Part shown: one piece after another, positions 33,586 through 46,344 of the stretch | How positions within the stretch are numbered: the stretch's first letter is position 1 | How the letters are laid out: each line of letters opens with the position of its first letter | DNA from: Toxorhynchites rutilus septentrionalis | Taxonomy: Eukaryota; Arthropoda; Insecta; Diptera; Culicidae | Length of the DNA stretch: 64,000 nucleotides | Reading direction: 5' to 3' | NCBI RefSeq assembly: GCF_029784135.1 | Contig: NC_073746.1 | Coordinates: forward strand, 163,608,296-163,672,295 | Translations under genes and position numbers: made by a program | The notes under the pieces: model-generated | Databases searched by the model: none | What the model saw: only the letters and a program-made list of their open reading frames with translations | Told to the model about the DNA's origin: nothing

Positions 33586-34345
33586 GTTTTGCACGCTATT
33601 TACTAATACTAACGCGAGGACCTTTATAGCATACCTGATAACTTTCTAAGTTCGTTAGTTTGAGTTCACCATTGGTAGACAACAATGGTGTAACTACTTT
33701 TTTGCATGAGAAATCAAGTTTTTGTTTCACTTTATATGAACGTGATAATAAGATTGCGTACGCGGGTAACAATTTCGTTCCTAGGGGGGGTAGAAATGCG
33801 GATTGAAGTCAGTTGAGTGAAGAGGAAGATTTGTATTCATTAGTCGAGTAAGTTAGTGCACCCGTGGCCGAGTGGCTAGCGTCTCACATTATCATGTCGG
33901 GTGTTCGGGTTCGATTCCCGTTCTGGCCGGGTGATTTTTCGTCAGAGAAATTTCCTTCGACTTGCACTGTGTTCAAAGCGTATTCAAGAGCTTGCCCCTC
34001 GGAATACATTCAAGGCGTGTTATTTGGCTTAAGAAATCTCAACTAAATATTAATAAATGACGCTAGTTAATGCATAAGTTGAGACGGCAAAAGTTCCACA
34101 GGGAACGTTAACGCCATTCAAGAAGAAGAAAAAGTCGAGTCAGTCAGTGGTAACCACTGACTGGACTAGTTCACCAGTCATCCTCGCTAGTCAACGCTAT
34201 TCAATTCATTTTTTATTCGAGTCACTTTTTGTTGTGGGCGACTGTCGAAGCAGTTCTAGTCGAAGCGAAGCTACTGAGAGTAGAGTCGGTCTTCATTTTT
34301 ACCTTCGAAGATTTCGGGTCCTGCTTGCAAAACAAAGTATCAATA
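33586..34345 (+). repeat. dispersed repeat D, copy 2, split by a SINE
   Basis: The two parts (33586-33856 and 34133-34345) align in order with 3796-4225. The intervening 276 bp is the SINE. The order of events is therefore repeat D first, SINE later. Confidence 0.65.
33857..34132 (+). mobile_element. tRNA-derived SINE (Feilai-like), copy 2
   Basis: A 276-bp copy closely matching 10001-10275. The A box TGGCCGAGTGG lies at 33865-33875 and the B box GGTTCGATTCC at 33908-33918. An AAGAAG tail ends the element. The flanks AGTCGAGTAAGTTAG (33842-33856) and AGTCGAGTCAGTCAG (34133-34147) fit a 15-bp duplication with two changes. Confidence 0.88.
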
Positions 34346-35200
34346 TGTTTGTGTACACCTAGCTGGCCTTCTGTTAAAATTGTAGATAAAAACAAAAAAG
34401 GAATCTACAAAGAGCAGCTTGAGGTAAATTTTCGTCTGCAGAAAATAAGGTTCTCATTGTTATTGAGTATTTTTTTGGGATATTTTTCGTTACGTGAATG
34501 TTTCACTATCACTTTCCTTTCAGTTTATCGGATCAGCGTTGAGTTTTCTCCTTTTTACTCCAGAAATATTGACTAATCAAGTCGGGTAAAACGGACATTC
34601 CACCGAAGGGACAGACGAACATTTTGTTTTGAAAACAAATTGATTATCTCGTCTTTCTTTATCTTAACAGATGCCTACTAATTGCGTTTGTGAGAGCAAG
34701 AGCAGGTATGGACGAACCATTGGATGGAAGAGGCTGAAAAAGTTGTTAATGAAGGGGTCCCCATGCACACTGCTGCTTTGAATTCCAACATTCTAAGAAC
34801 AACAATCATACGGCACCTCAAAAATCCCGATTTTTCACCACAGCTGGAACCACTTTCGACAGTTTTCAGTCAGCAGTATGAACAAGAGCTAGTGTGACAT
34901 CTGCTCGATCTAGATTCTGTGGGAAGTCCATGACGGAAGTCATAAAATTGGCTTTCGTACAACTGAAACATTCTTTCAGTAAACCAACTCAGATGACTCA
35001 GATGGCTCAGTGGTCTGAGCATGTTTGTGTTGACATAGCTATATATTTTTGTGACATTCACGAAAAAATCAACTTTTACTTGAGGTGTGTTTACCACCCT
35101 GCCCCTACAGCTAAAACTTTTTGAGAAAATAAAATAATGGTGGTATTAACTCAATGGTCTTAATTGCATTATATATTATAACCAATTCCGCAATAATTGG
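34346..35200. other. no recognised feature
   Basis: AT-rich with frames of up to 115 codons but no known domain. Nothing recognised. Confidence 0.4.
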
Positions 35201-35301
35201 TTCCATTTGAAAGGTGAGAAAATTTAATACAGGATACAGTTGGGAAACATTGAAATTAGTGGATTCAAGTATCATTTTGGGAGAAAAAAAACTTAACAGT
35301 T
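35201..35301 (+). repeat. dispersed repeat B, copy 2, left part
   Basis: This matches 31088 onward (CCATTTGAAAGGTGAGAAAA, ATACAGGATACAGT, ATTAGTGGATTCAA) and is cut by the LINE inserted at 35302. The right part continues at 39242-39475. Confidence 0.6.
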
Positions 35302-38300
35302 TTTTTTTTATTAAATCGTTTATTTTTACAGGCTCAGTTACATAAGTTTAAAGGAGCCAAACTCCTATCTGTATTGTTACAAGTATATATAAACATTTTT
35401 CATTAATTCTAGTGTTAATGAAGTAGAGAACCGATTACTCGCGGTTTGCTCGAGTTTAGAAGGGTGACATTTTTTTCAGGAAAAGGAAGGGATATAAGGA
35501 TATGTTGACAATGTTCACACTCACATTCGCACTCACATTCATCCTACTCAATTCTTAAGCCTATCTTATATCTAATACGTATTTACATTTCACCTTATTC
35601 TATTGTTAGTAAGAAGGGATTTGCTTTCTCGCGAAGGAAAAGGAAAAGGAGAATATAAGGATATAAGGACAATCACACACGAAGATCGATAACTTTTAGG
35701 AAGACATATATTTGGGACATGTAACCAAAGTCTAACCGAGCCAACACATCTCTCACCGGCACATTGGGCTGTCTTCCTGTGACCCGAAGAGAGTTTTCTA
35801 AATTCGATCTGGCAACAAGATACTCCTCGCACGACCAAACAACGTGTTCGATGTCGTGGTAACCTTGGCCACAAGCACAGATATTGCCATCGGCAAGATT
35901 AAAACGAAAGAGTAGCGCGTCTAACGAACAGTGATTGGACATGAGTCGAGAGAAGGTGCGAATAAAGTCCCGACTTAAGTCCAGACTTTTGAACCATGGT
36001 TTGAGGCTAACCTTAGGGATAATCGAGTGAAGCCACCGACCCAATTCATCTTCGTTCCACTTACGTTGCCAGTTAGCGATGGTATTTTTACGGACTAAAG
36101 AATAAAATTCATTGAAAGCGATTTGACGCTGATAAATATCGCCTTCAATTGCACCTACCTTTGCCAATGAGTCAGCCCTCTCATTACCCGGAATTGAGCA
36201 ATGTGAAGGGACCCAGACAAAGGTAATGACATAACAGCGTCTGGTTAAAGCACTCAAAATTTCACGTATTCTCTCAAGGAAGTACGGCGAGTGCTTTTCC
36301 GGCCTCACTGAACGGATAGCTTCGACAGAGCTAAGACTATCCGTTACAATGTAATAGTGTTCAACAGGTCGTGAGGCGACGCTGTCCAGCGCCCAATGTA
36401 TTGCTGCCAATTCAGCAATATACACTGAGCAAGGATTTTGAAGACTGTGGGAGGTGCTAAAAAATTCATTGAACACTCCAAATCATGTGGACTCATTCAT
36501 AGAGGACCCATCAGTAAAGTACATATTATCACAATTGATACGCCCATACTTTGCATTGAAGATCGTAGGAACGATCCCCGATCGATGATAATCTGGAATT
36601 CCATGGATTTTCTCCTTCATGAACAGATCAAAATGTACAGAGGAATTGATGTAGTCAGGGAAACAAACACGGTTGGGAATATACGAAGAAGGATCAACCT
36701 GCATGGAGATGAATTCATGATATGAAGTCATGAATCCAGAATGAAAATTTAGCCCGATCAGCTGCTCAAAATTTCCGATCACCAATGGGTTCATAACCTT
36801 ACACCGAATGAAGAACCGAAGAGATAATAAATTGAAGCGATCTTTTAGTGGGAGTACGCCTGCCAAAACCTCGAGACTCATGGTATGCGTTGAGGGCATA
36901 CATCCCAACGCAATACGGAGACAAAGATACTGAATTCGCTCGAGTTTAATGAGATGTGTTTTGGCAGCTGATTGAAAACAGAAACTGCCATACTCCATCA
37001 TTGAGAGAATAGTTGTTCGATACAACATTATAAGATCTTCGGGATGGGCTCCCCACCAGGTGCCGGTAATTGTACGGAGAAAGTTTATTCTTTGTTGGCA
37101 TTTTTTACTCAGATACATAATATGGGCCCCCCAAGTACATTTGGAGTCGAACCATACCCCAAGATACTTGAATGACATAGCATGAGTGATCGGTTTACCC
37201 AAAAGTTGAAGCTTTGGTTTTGCTGGTCTATGCTTCCTAGAAAAAACCACCATCTCTGTTTTCTCCGTGGAGAATTCGATCCCTAGCCCAATGGCCCAGG
37301 TTGAAAAATTGTTCAAAGTATCTTGTAAGGGTTCTTGCAGGTCGGATTCGTTTGATCCTACGACAGACACTACTCCATCATCTGCAAGTTGTCTTAAGCT
37401 GCAATTTAGTGTAAGGCAATTGTCAATGTCGCTTACATAGAAGTTGTACAAAAGGGGGCTTAAACAGGAGCCCTGAGGGAGGCCCATGTAAGAGACCCGA
37501 CTCACTGCCGAATCTCCGTGAGAAAAATTCAAATGTTTCTCACAAAGCAAGTTATATAACATATTATTCAACAGAGGCGGCAGACCCCGAGAGTGTAATT
37601 TGTCTGACAAAACCTCTATTGAAACAGAATCAAAGGCCCCCTTTATGTCCAAGAATACTGAAGCCATTTGTTTTTTTTCGGCGTAAGCCATTTGAATTTC
37701 TGAAGAAAGCAACGCAAGACAATCATTCGTCCCCTTGCCCCTGCGGAACCCATATTGTGTATCTGAGAGTAAGCCATTCGTTTCAACCCAACGATCAAGG
37801 CGAAACAAGATCATTTTCTCCAACAATTTCCGTATACAAGACAGCATTGCTATTGGGCGGTACGAATTGAAGTCGGACGCGGGTTTTCCGGGTTTTTGAA
37901 TAGCTATAATTCTCACTTGTCTCCAATCATCTGGAACAATATTATGCTCCAGAAACCGATTGAATAAATTCAACAAGCGATGTTTCGCCACATCAGGGAG
38001 GTTTTTCAGCAAGTTGAACTTAATTCTATCCGATCCCGGAGCAGAATTGTTACATGAAAGCAGAGCAAGAGGGAATTCTACCATCGAAAACTCGGAATCA
38101 AGATCGCACCTATCTTGTGGTATATCTCGAACAATTTTTTGCACAGGAACGGAATCAGGACAAACCTTCCGTGCAAAATTAAAAATCCATCGATGTGAAT
38201 ATTCTTCGCTTTCATTCGATGAAGAGCGATTTCTCATGTTTCGAGCCACTTTCCATAATTTTTTCATTGACGTTTCTCGTGACAAACCTCCCACGAAAGT

Positions 38301-39241
38301 TCGCCAATAAGCACGTTTTTTCCCTTTGATCAAGTTTTTAAATTGATTTTCAAGGTCCAAATACGTTTGAAAATTCTCAATGGTTCCACTTTTCCGAAAA
38401 GCTTTAAATGCATTCGATTTTTCTACAAAAATCTTGGAACATTGGCTATCCCACCATGGATTGGGAGGCCTTCGACGAATAGTGGAACCTGGGATGGGTT
38501 TCGTTTGAGCGCGAACCGCGCTGTCATAGATCAAACGAGAAATAAAGTTATACTCCTCCAATGGAGGCAAACCATCTCTGGAATTGATGGCTAGAGCAAT
38601 CGCGTCCGCATATTTTTTCCAGTCAATGTGTCTTGTGAGGTCATATGCCATGTTTATAGATTCAGAAGAATTCGACCCAATGGTGATGGAAATTTTGATT
38701 GGCAAGTGATCACTACCGTTGGGGTCCTGGATTACATTCCACTTGCAATCTAACGATAGTGAATTCGAGCAAAGCGAGAGGTCAAGAGCACTTGGGTTAG
38801 CAGGAGGTTTAGGTACACGTGTTGTTTCCCCAGTATTCAAAACGGTCATATTGAAGCTGTTACAAAGGTCATATATCAACGATGAACGATTGTCGTCGTA
38901 CTGTTCCCCCCAGGCAGTTCCGTGAGAGTTGAAGTCTCCCAAGATCAATCGTGGCTCAGGAAGGAGTGAGCACATGTCAACAAGTTGTTTGCGGCTAACC
39001 GCAGCTCTCGGAGGCCAATACAAGCTGACAATACAGAGGTCTTTGCCTCTGATGGTTGCGTGACAAGCAACAGCTTCGATCCCTCCAATAGGTGGAAGTT
39101 CAATTCTAAAAAATGGGTGGCACTTATTAATCCCCAATAGTACCCCTCCGTATCTGTCATCGCGGTCCAAGCGTATTATATTAAAATCGTGAAAAGAGAG
39201 ATCATTTTGAGAAGAGAGCCAGGTTTCGGACAGAGCAAAAC
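35302..39241 (-). mobile_element. I-clade LINE, 5'-truncated 3.9-kb copy
   Basis: A minus-strand copy of the full-length LINE. It begins inside the endonuclease domain (FALSETWL at 39241) and ends in poly-A (poly-T from 35302). Exact 13-bp duplications AAACTTAACAGTT lie at 35289-35301 and 39242-39254. Overall identity to the full-length copy is very high. Confidence 0.95.
35673..39241 (-). pseudogene. LINE ORF2 with one nonsense mutation
   Basis: It encodes most of the apurinic-like endonuclease (GDFNSHGTAWG, SDHLP), the reverse transcriptase (FLDIKGAFDSVS, GLPQGSCLSPLLYNFYV, LRQLADDG) and the RNase H domain. One change turns the GGA after NEST into TGA at 36485-36483, just after the first RNase H aspartate (YFTDGSS). 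The frame continues unaltered from VFNEFF to the natural stop at 35673. Lacking its 5' end, ORF1 and promoter, it cannot move by itself. Confidence 0.92.
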
Positions 39242-39475
39242 AAACTTAACAGTTAGTTGTTAATAATTATATCCCAAAACATAAAAAAATATATAAAAAT
39301 AAACTTGCATGATTAACTTGATTGTTTCTAGAAACCAAATTAAAGCTCTCTAACCGCTAATTTAATTCTCAAATGCAATTTGTTCTTTGACACCTAACGC
39401 CTATCTTTTTGACCTTCGCTTCAATATCATTTGAACTCCTATACTCGCGCGCCAAATCGTAGCTCGTATACTCAC
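39242..39475 (+). repeat. dispersed repeat B, copy 2, right part
   Basis: This continues the match to 31190-31350: TTGATTGTTTCTA, CTCTAACCGCTAATT and TTGACACCTAACGCCTATCT. Sequence like ATCACGATTTTAACTCCACT at ~40452 resembles 31380-31402, so the repeat may continue beyond the MITE at 39592-40317. Confidence 0.5.
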
Positions 39476-39591
39476 AGACTGTGTGTGTCTCTGTGATATT
39501 GATATTGTGTATTTTTAGGCGTTTTTGGTATTTATTTGAAGGAAAAAAAATAATTGAATGAAAAAAAATCCAGAAAATATTTTTTCTTTGA

Positions 39592-40317
39592 GGGAATATT
39601 CTAGTGTAGACACACGAATTTCGGACGTTTTTCGAGTTCCGTAAAAATAAAACAAAGAGTATTTCTACTATCCATTATATCATCCTTTGTTCATCTATAT
39701 TTTAACAATAAAACAAAAATTGAACGGAGAAAAAAATATACATAACTAAGGTAGTTAAGAGCTGATGAAGTGAGAGGGCTCAGAAAAAAGTTGTGCTATG
39801 GCGTACACGATTCCAGCCCTTCTGGTTATCTGAAACAAGAAAATCGAACAGATTCTGAATCAATAAAGATGCTGCTATCGCATGAACCTCGGACAAGGCA
39901 AAAACATCTTTTTTGACAAAATGACGGCCGTTTGACAAACAAAATGCGGTTTCAAACGTTTATTCTTACGTTTTCCGATTTTTTCAAAATAGTAAAATTT
40001 AAAAAATCCCATTTTTAGAGGTTCATGCGATAGAGAGATGCCTGCAGATTGTAATGTATATAAATTCGACATAAATCGGTTCAATAGAACTTGAGATATT
40101 GTGTACGCCAATTTGAAAAAAAACTAGTTTCGAGAAAAACGTTCATTGTTGTGGCCGTACTAGGTTAGATATCGCATCGCTGAAATGCCTCTAACTCAGC
40201 AAATAACAGGATTTTCGATAAATCCTTTATAGGGTATATTCGTGAATGCCTAAACTACAGAAATATGAAGGAAATAAAATTTGATTTTTTTTTTAATTTC
40301 TAGACTAGAATACTGCC
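39592..40317 (+). mobile_element. TTAA-target MITE, copy 2
   Basis: It aligns over its full length with 321-1046. The left end is GGGAATATTCTAGTGTAGAC preceded by TTGA. The right end is TCTAGACTAGAATACTGCC followed by TTAA (40318-40321). The mutated left target shows age. Confidence 0.7.
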
Positions 40318-40321
40318 TTAA

Positions 40322-43300
40322 TTTCATTGAGTTTTAGTAGTCATTTAATTCAGCCATTTCATTTATTCTGGGTCTGTCAGACCTATGTGCGAGTATAGGG
40401 AGGTTAAAAATGCTTGTTGAACCTTCAATTAGAAAGTTCACAAATCACGATTTTAACTCCACTCCACTTACACGGACTGAGCTTTTTTGTTTTTAATCAT
40501 ATCAGGATTCATGATTTGTAGGTACCAAACAAGAGTAATCACAAGAAAAAGTTTTCTCTAATCCTCAGAAGACACAACTTGTTTTTCCTGTGAGCACTGT
40601 GAGAGTGGTCATATTTTCAATGTAAACAAATCGACAAAACGATCGACAATATTTTGACACTCTCATCAGCTGATTTCTTAGGTGGAAACCGTTACCATTC
40701 AAGGTAATACGGTGAATGGGCTAATGAATACAGACAGAGATTGAGGGTTGACTGAAACTGTAGACGGTGGATAGCTTGAGGGTGTGAATGTTGCAGCATC
40801 CGCCCGCCTGTCTCGTGGAATGCTCAATGCGGTGTTTTTGTGTTACACATGTTCGGAAATAATTTATTTCGATGCTAATCCGGCCGCTTGAACGCACTTC
40901 TATGCTGACTTAACGCATCGCTTGAAAAAAAACGGTATTAGTATTTGCAACTAATCTCATTAATTGCAGCGAATATCTTAGGAATTTAAGTCGCATTTGT
41001 TACAATCAATCTTACGGTTAGGAACGCTGGTTCAAAAACGATTTGAAGTGCCAATCAACGATCGTTCCGCGCAGCCAGGCCGATCTTTGCTTGAGCACAT
41101 TAATGTTGCGCAACAGTGTGAATGTCATTGACAGGGTTACCTTTCCGTGCACCGATTAGCCTTACCCAAATGCGAACAAAACTAACAGATCGAACAAACG
41201 CAGAAAAAAAAATGAATCGTGTGCCCAGGAATGCGAATCATGACTAATGTTGGCGAGCTATTAATAATTATATATATCTGGCACACCGAGACTCCTCTGA
41301 ATACATGCCCGCATGGAAGCTGTGTCTGGTAATGGCCAGAAGCGGCGCAAAACTTTAAAGTGAACATGGACCAGAATGTCGCAGCGGGCAAGAAGCACCG
41401 CGCGCAGTTGTTGTGCTCAGAATTAGTTGTAGTGTACAGATGGTGCGAAATGACAAGATATCGTGAGAAAAAGCGGGTCACCAAGTCACCAGCCAGCCAG
41501 TGGCCCGAATGCTGTGGCCACGGCGGCCACTGTGGGGTAGCATACCAATGGTGGTTAACTTAGCATACCGGTCGTCGGCTAATGGTCATACTCTCGAAAT
41601 TGTGTATCATGCTGTAACGGATAAACTATTTGACGTGTAAACGCAGTGCTATTTGGTTTAATGTATTGAGTGGTGGAGAATTCTATTTTTCAACTGAACA
41701 CGTCGAACTATGTTTCGGTACAAAAATTAAATACAACATAGACTGTAATATTGCTATTATTTATTATATCAACTAGAATTCTTACAAGGTCAATCTAAGT
41801 ACATTTGAAGAAAATGAAGAAAATAATTCGGAAATAATCTATTTTGATTCAGGAATATTTAAATATAACTTTGTTTCGATTTATGATGATAACATTCTCG
41901 CACTTCTTCAATACTCGAGTATTCAGAAGTCACGATGTCTGGTGAGTAATCCTTGTGGAAAAGAGTCTCTCTGTTTGAAAATGTTCATTTTAGGTCCGAA
42001 ATCTCTTGTGTTCATGAAAAAATGCGATCACTTTCCTTAAGTTTATCCTGGTCCGAATATTCAACGTAACCAGAACGACAAAACTGTCAGATTAATTCGC
42101 CTTTCGTCAACCACTTAGCAGTATCAGCATCGGCTGTCACACTGCATTTTTGACAGCCCGAAAGTATCGATCATCATCGGGAGTTGTATATGTTAACATG
42201 TACACATGTGGTTTCAGCGCGTGTCAATTCAGAATGGGAACAGATGTTTCTCTATGTTGTTTGACACATAAACTGAAGCGCCAATCGAAGAGTTGTCGTT
42301 GTCTGTGGTAAAAGAAAAAAAACACCGCTAATGTTGTTAAGTGAACTACTCAACCAGCATTCGCTCTGACATTCAAGAAAAATGACAAACCAATTAGTTC
42401 GCAACTTGGCCGACTGTTTGGTTGGGTTAATGAGGCGAAACATGTCGCTGGTGGTGATATGTTGTGACAGAAAGTTTAGCCCCTCGTCAAGCAGCACTGA
42501 TACAGTTCGATTAGACACCTTGAGATTGCGATGACTTTGAAGTGTTCAAAGATAATTATAGTCATGCCATTAAATTCACATCATCATGGAATGTTTAAAC
42601 TTATTTTCGCTCAACATCTTTCACAACTGGCAGACCTGATGCTGCCGCCGAGAATCGCTACTGTCAAATCGTTTCGTTTTGTTAACGTAACCGAACCTAG
42701 AACCGACACAAAAATAGTTTGTAAACAACTAATCCATCAAGTGGCGCAAAAATCACGTCAGAGACCAGACGTAGCTTACATAGCAGCATAATTTTGGCGG
42801 CGTGGAACTCCATTTCTCATCGCAACAGTGAATGATGATGCGTCCGAATTTCGGTACGATGAAGTGTGTGCACACGTTCGTCACGAGCGTTTTCGGAGGG
42901 AAATTTTCTAAAATGAAAAGCAAATCAACACATTAGATATGCGATTCGTGAATAAATCTGACGACGACGAGGACGAAGACGACTTATATTTATTTTTATA
43001 GCTTAGGCGCTTAGACTGCTGTCTACACGTTTCCTTCTGGTGCTCCGCGCGACGCACCGGATTTGATGTATAAAGCGCCAGTTTATATTTTTGGTTTGGT
43101 GGCGGTCATTGGCTCTTGCGTAGAGAGAATCGAGATCTGACGACGAAAAAAAAACTAATGATCCACAGTTTGTTTATTTTGGCTTCGATTAAACACCAGG
43201 AAATATGTTATACTTGTGGCTGGCCACGCGCTGCGTACTAGATGGCTAATCTTTAATGTTCCGACTTATTTATGGATACAGGAAAAACGTGCGAGGGATG

Positions 43301-44027
43301 TGCACGAGAAAAGAGCGATCGTGGAATGATTAAACTAATCCAATCACGGGCTGTGTAAGAGTGCAGATAACACGAGTGTTTTGGTATTTTGGTATGTTTT
43401 TACTATGGACGAGTTTCATACAAACTCGTCTTAGGAGTTGGCAACATCATCTCAGATTGCAGTGCAACGTTGTGGGTGTGAAGACATTGTTCATTGCAGT
43501 CTTCCATGTTTCACAAAAAACACTGCGTCCGGAATAAACACGTCCACGCTGCTGTTCACAGTTTTGTGTTTGAGTACAAACATGATTTTTTCGTACCTAT
43601 GTTAGAAAATGTGACATGTTTGTATTCGTGGTATGTTTGGACATACGATGTTTAATCCCAATGTTTCACATGATGTTCGAACATGGTGTACAGTTTCTCT
43701 TGCATTTTCACCCCAAGCACCGGCAGTGCGTAGAGTAGAAGAAGCGAATCGGACACCACACCACCACCACTCAACGCGTGGTGTGTTGGTATGTTGACAT
43801 GGAAAAAATGCTTTCCTTTCATGACAATGGGTGCTTCATCAAAAATATTGGGCAAATAGAATAAACCTCTTTTTCTGTTCTGAACAAAATAAACATCGAT
43901 TTATATGAGAGTTTTTCACATTTGATATCATTATTTAGTGCACGCATAAATTTATATTTTGAATTCATGTAATATTCGCTATTATAAGCTATTTGAACAA
44001 GTACTAAAATTGAATTATTCAGCAGTG
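40322..44027. other. 3.7 kb, apparently single-copy, no gene recognised
   Basis: The longest repeat-free part of the window, with GC-balanced islands at 40600-41200 and 41300-41560. Frames of up to 100 codons overlap on both strands and look random. Host regulatory or intronic sequence is a reasonable guess, but no specific site can be supported. Confidence 0.4.
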
Positions 44028-44069
44028 ACATGTTAGGCGTGACGCTAACCACTCGACCACGGGAGCAAC
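44028..44069 (-). repeat. tRNA-like SINE head fragment
   Basis: The minus strand reads CTCCCGTGGTCGAGTGGTTAGCGTCAC, the tRNA-like head with a pol III A box (TGGTCGAGTGG). No B box or SINE body follows, so this is a truncated or diverged tRNA-derived fragment. Confidence 0.55.
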
Positions 44070-46344
44070 AATTTTGGCTGGATCTTTGAATACAAATGGC
44101 CAATACTGCTTGTTCGCGACGATCGCGACCCGAGCTATAAAACGAGCGGAGAAGAGGAGAAGAAAGGATGATGCAATCGCATGCACACATAGCATATGTA
44201 GTGCAGTGTAAGTGTAGCTTTTAGTTTTCTCCTTCATTCAGTTTGTGATAACATCGAGAAATTAATGGTGTGTTTTAGCCGCTGAAATTTCTCTGCTGGT
44301 TCTGCTGTGTGCCGCTGAAGGTTGCATCTAAAACTAATTTTTGGGTATTTATTTTTTTGGTCAGCATTTGTACGACGTCGCCCGCTATGCAGTCGGCTCC
44401 CCAGACTTTAATTGCCAACATGCACGCAAAAAAAATAGAAAGCTTCTTTCTTTTCAGAGAATGTTTTCTTTGAACGAAACCAAGGATTATTTAATCAGAC
44501 TTGCAAAATGTGCATGAACGATCTATAAACTTTTACTTAGTCGCGGCAATACATACACACACTCTTTACAGATACACGGGCCGAAGGTTGTGCAGTCCAC
44601 TGATGATTCAACAAGAGCCAAAGGTTGTACCGCTCATGACAACTCTACATGAGCTGATGATTGCGCCGGCTAGTGATCATTCTATCCTGGATTCCTCGAG
44701 TCGAAAAAGACGCACCACGCTATATATGGGGTGCAGACTAGGGGGTCGTTGCTGATTAACGGTCAGCTGCATCCCAATAGGAAGTATCCCATGTCGGGCA
44801 CATGTACAGAGCACTGAAGACTGAAACATCCCAATTATGAGAACACTTGTAATACTAACCTCGAGCCAACCGCGAGTAATCGGTTACATATTACTAACAT
44901 AGTTGTAAGCAAACATTGTCAAAATATTGAACTCCCGGCCCGTTAGGCTGACGCCATATGAGCCTTAATAAGAATATATATTTTGGTGCATGAACTTATA
45001 GCCTCTTAGTTCGTGCAATTTTTGAAATGCGAACTAAATTTCAAGTTCGTTTCTGTGAAAAAGTATTCTACGAAGAAATGTTTTGGGATGAATAATTTCT
45101 TTCCGTGTATGAAAAGAAACGAAACGAAAGCAATGAATACTGCGACATCGGGTGATATGTTTGTACATGATGTTCTTGAATTATAAACATCGTGTTTGTT
45201 TTCACATGTCTATGTTTGTGTATCATTGTTCGTGTTGGGGATAGACACTCAACACTAGCGAGAATCATGTTCAAATTCAAACAAAAGCATGGAATTTTCA
45301 CATCGCGTGGACATGTGTAAGTGTTTTTCGGAAGACTGGTTCATTGTTTCCACAAAATTTTGGTCAAAGAATTAAATGAAATGTAATGTAAAGTAATTTG
45401 TATAATTTTTTAAAAACTTTTTTCATGAAAATGAAATTTTCAAATGATTTTAAATTTTAACAATTTTTAAATTTTATTCTATTTTTAGTGAAAATTTTCT
45501 ACATTTCCTTTCCTACAATTTTCTATATTTCCTTTTTGACCACAAAATTTTGTAGATCTTAAGCTTATAAGTTTGATTTTTTTGTACGAGTTTACGAAAA
45601 CTTCGGCGCTTTCAAAATAATGTCTAATTTTTTTTTGCATATTTCAAGTATGCAAGGTTGGTTAGATGACAAATGTATTCACACCCACAACGTTTCACTG
45701 CAGTTCAAACTAAATATTTTCAGCTATACTAATGATGTTGTGTATTTCCAACCACCGTTTTTGTGGAAATGGATAATTTCATCAACTATTGGGAGTACAT
45801 TCAGTCAATTTGTTAGTTTGTGTTTTTAAAGAAAATGCTTTATTTTCAAACTTATGTTATCGTCTTTAAAATGGGCCTTTTCAGAGGCAATACACTTTTT
45901 TCAACGAACAATTTAATCATCGAAACACTTCTTATAGCTGTATTCAGGAAATGCCTTCAGTTCACGCAGCGATGTCGTTTTTATGTCTTCAATGGTATAG
46001 AAACGGGTCCCACGAAGTGGTAATTTGAATTCTGGAAATAGGAAAATGATAACGCGGGGCCATATTTGGAGAGTATTGTGCTTATTCAAACAAATCTGGC
46101 CGTTTGCGACGAATTTTCTGTCTCAAACACCTCATAACGCCAACTCTTTATTGATCGTTTTGCAATTGCGAATGAACAACATCATACCAAAAATCGCCGA
46201 ACAAAAAAAAATAACTTGTTGTTAATGTACAGCGTCAAACTAAATGACAGATCGCACTAAAAATTTACATTGAGACCACTGCACAATGGTCCAGGAGATG
46301 CATTTAAGTGGGAATTAGCATTTAGAGCTTGAAAGTTATTCTCT
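44070..46344. other. no recognised gene
   Basis: TATAAAA at 44136-44142 in a GC-richer context could be a promoter, but I see no initiator at the right distance and no ORF downstream. The 45360-45600 part is very AT-rich. Nothing else recognised. Confidence 0.35.

Noticed and set aside
44136..44142. Host promoter TATAAAA
   Set aside because: No initiator lies 28-33 nt downstream and no ORF follows. A single TATA word is expected by chance in this composition.
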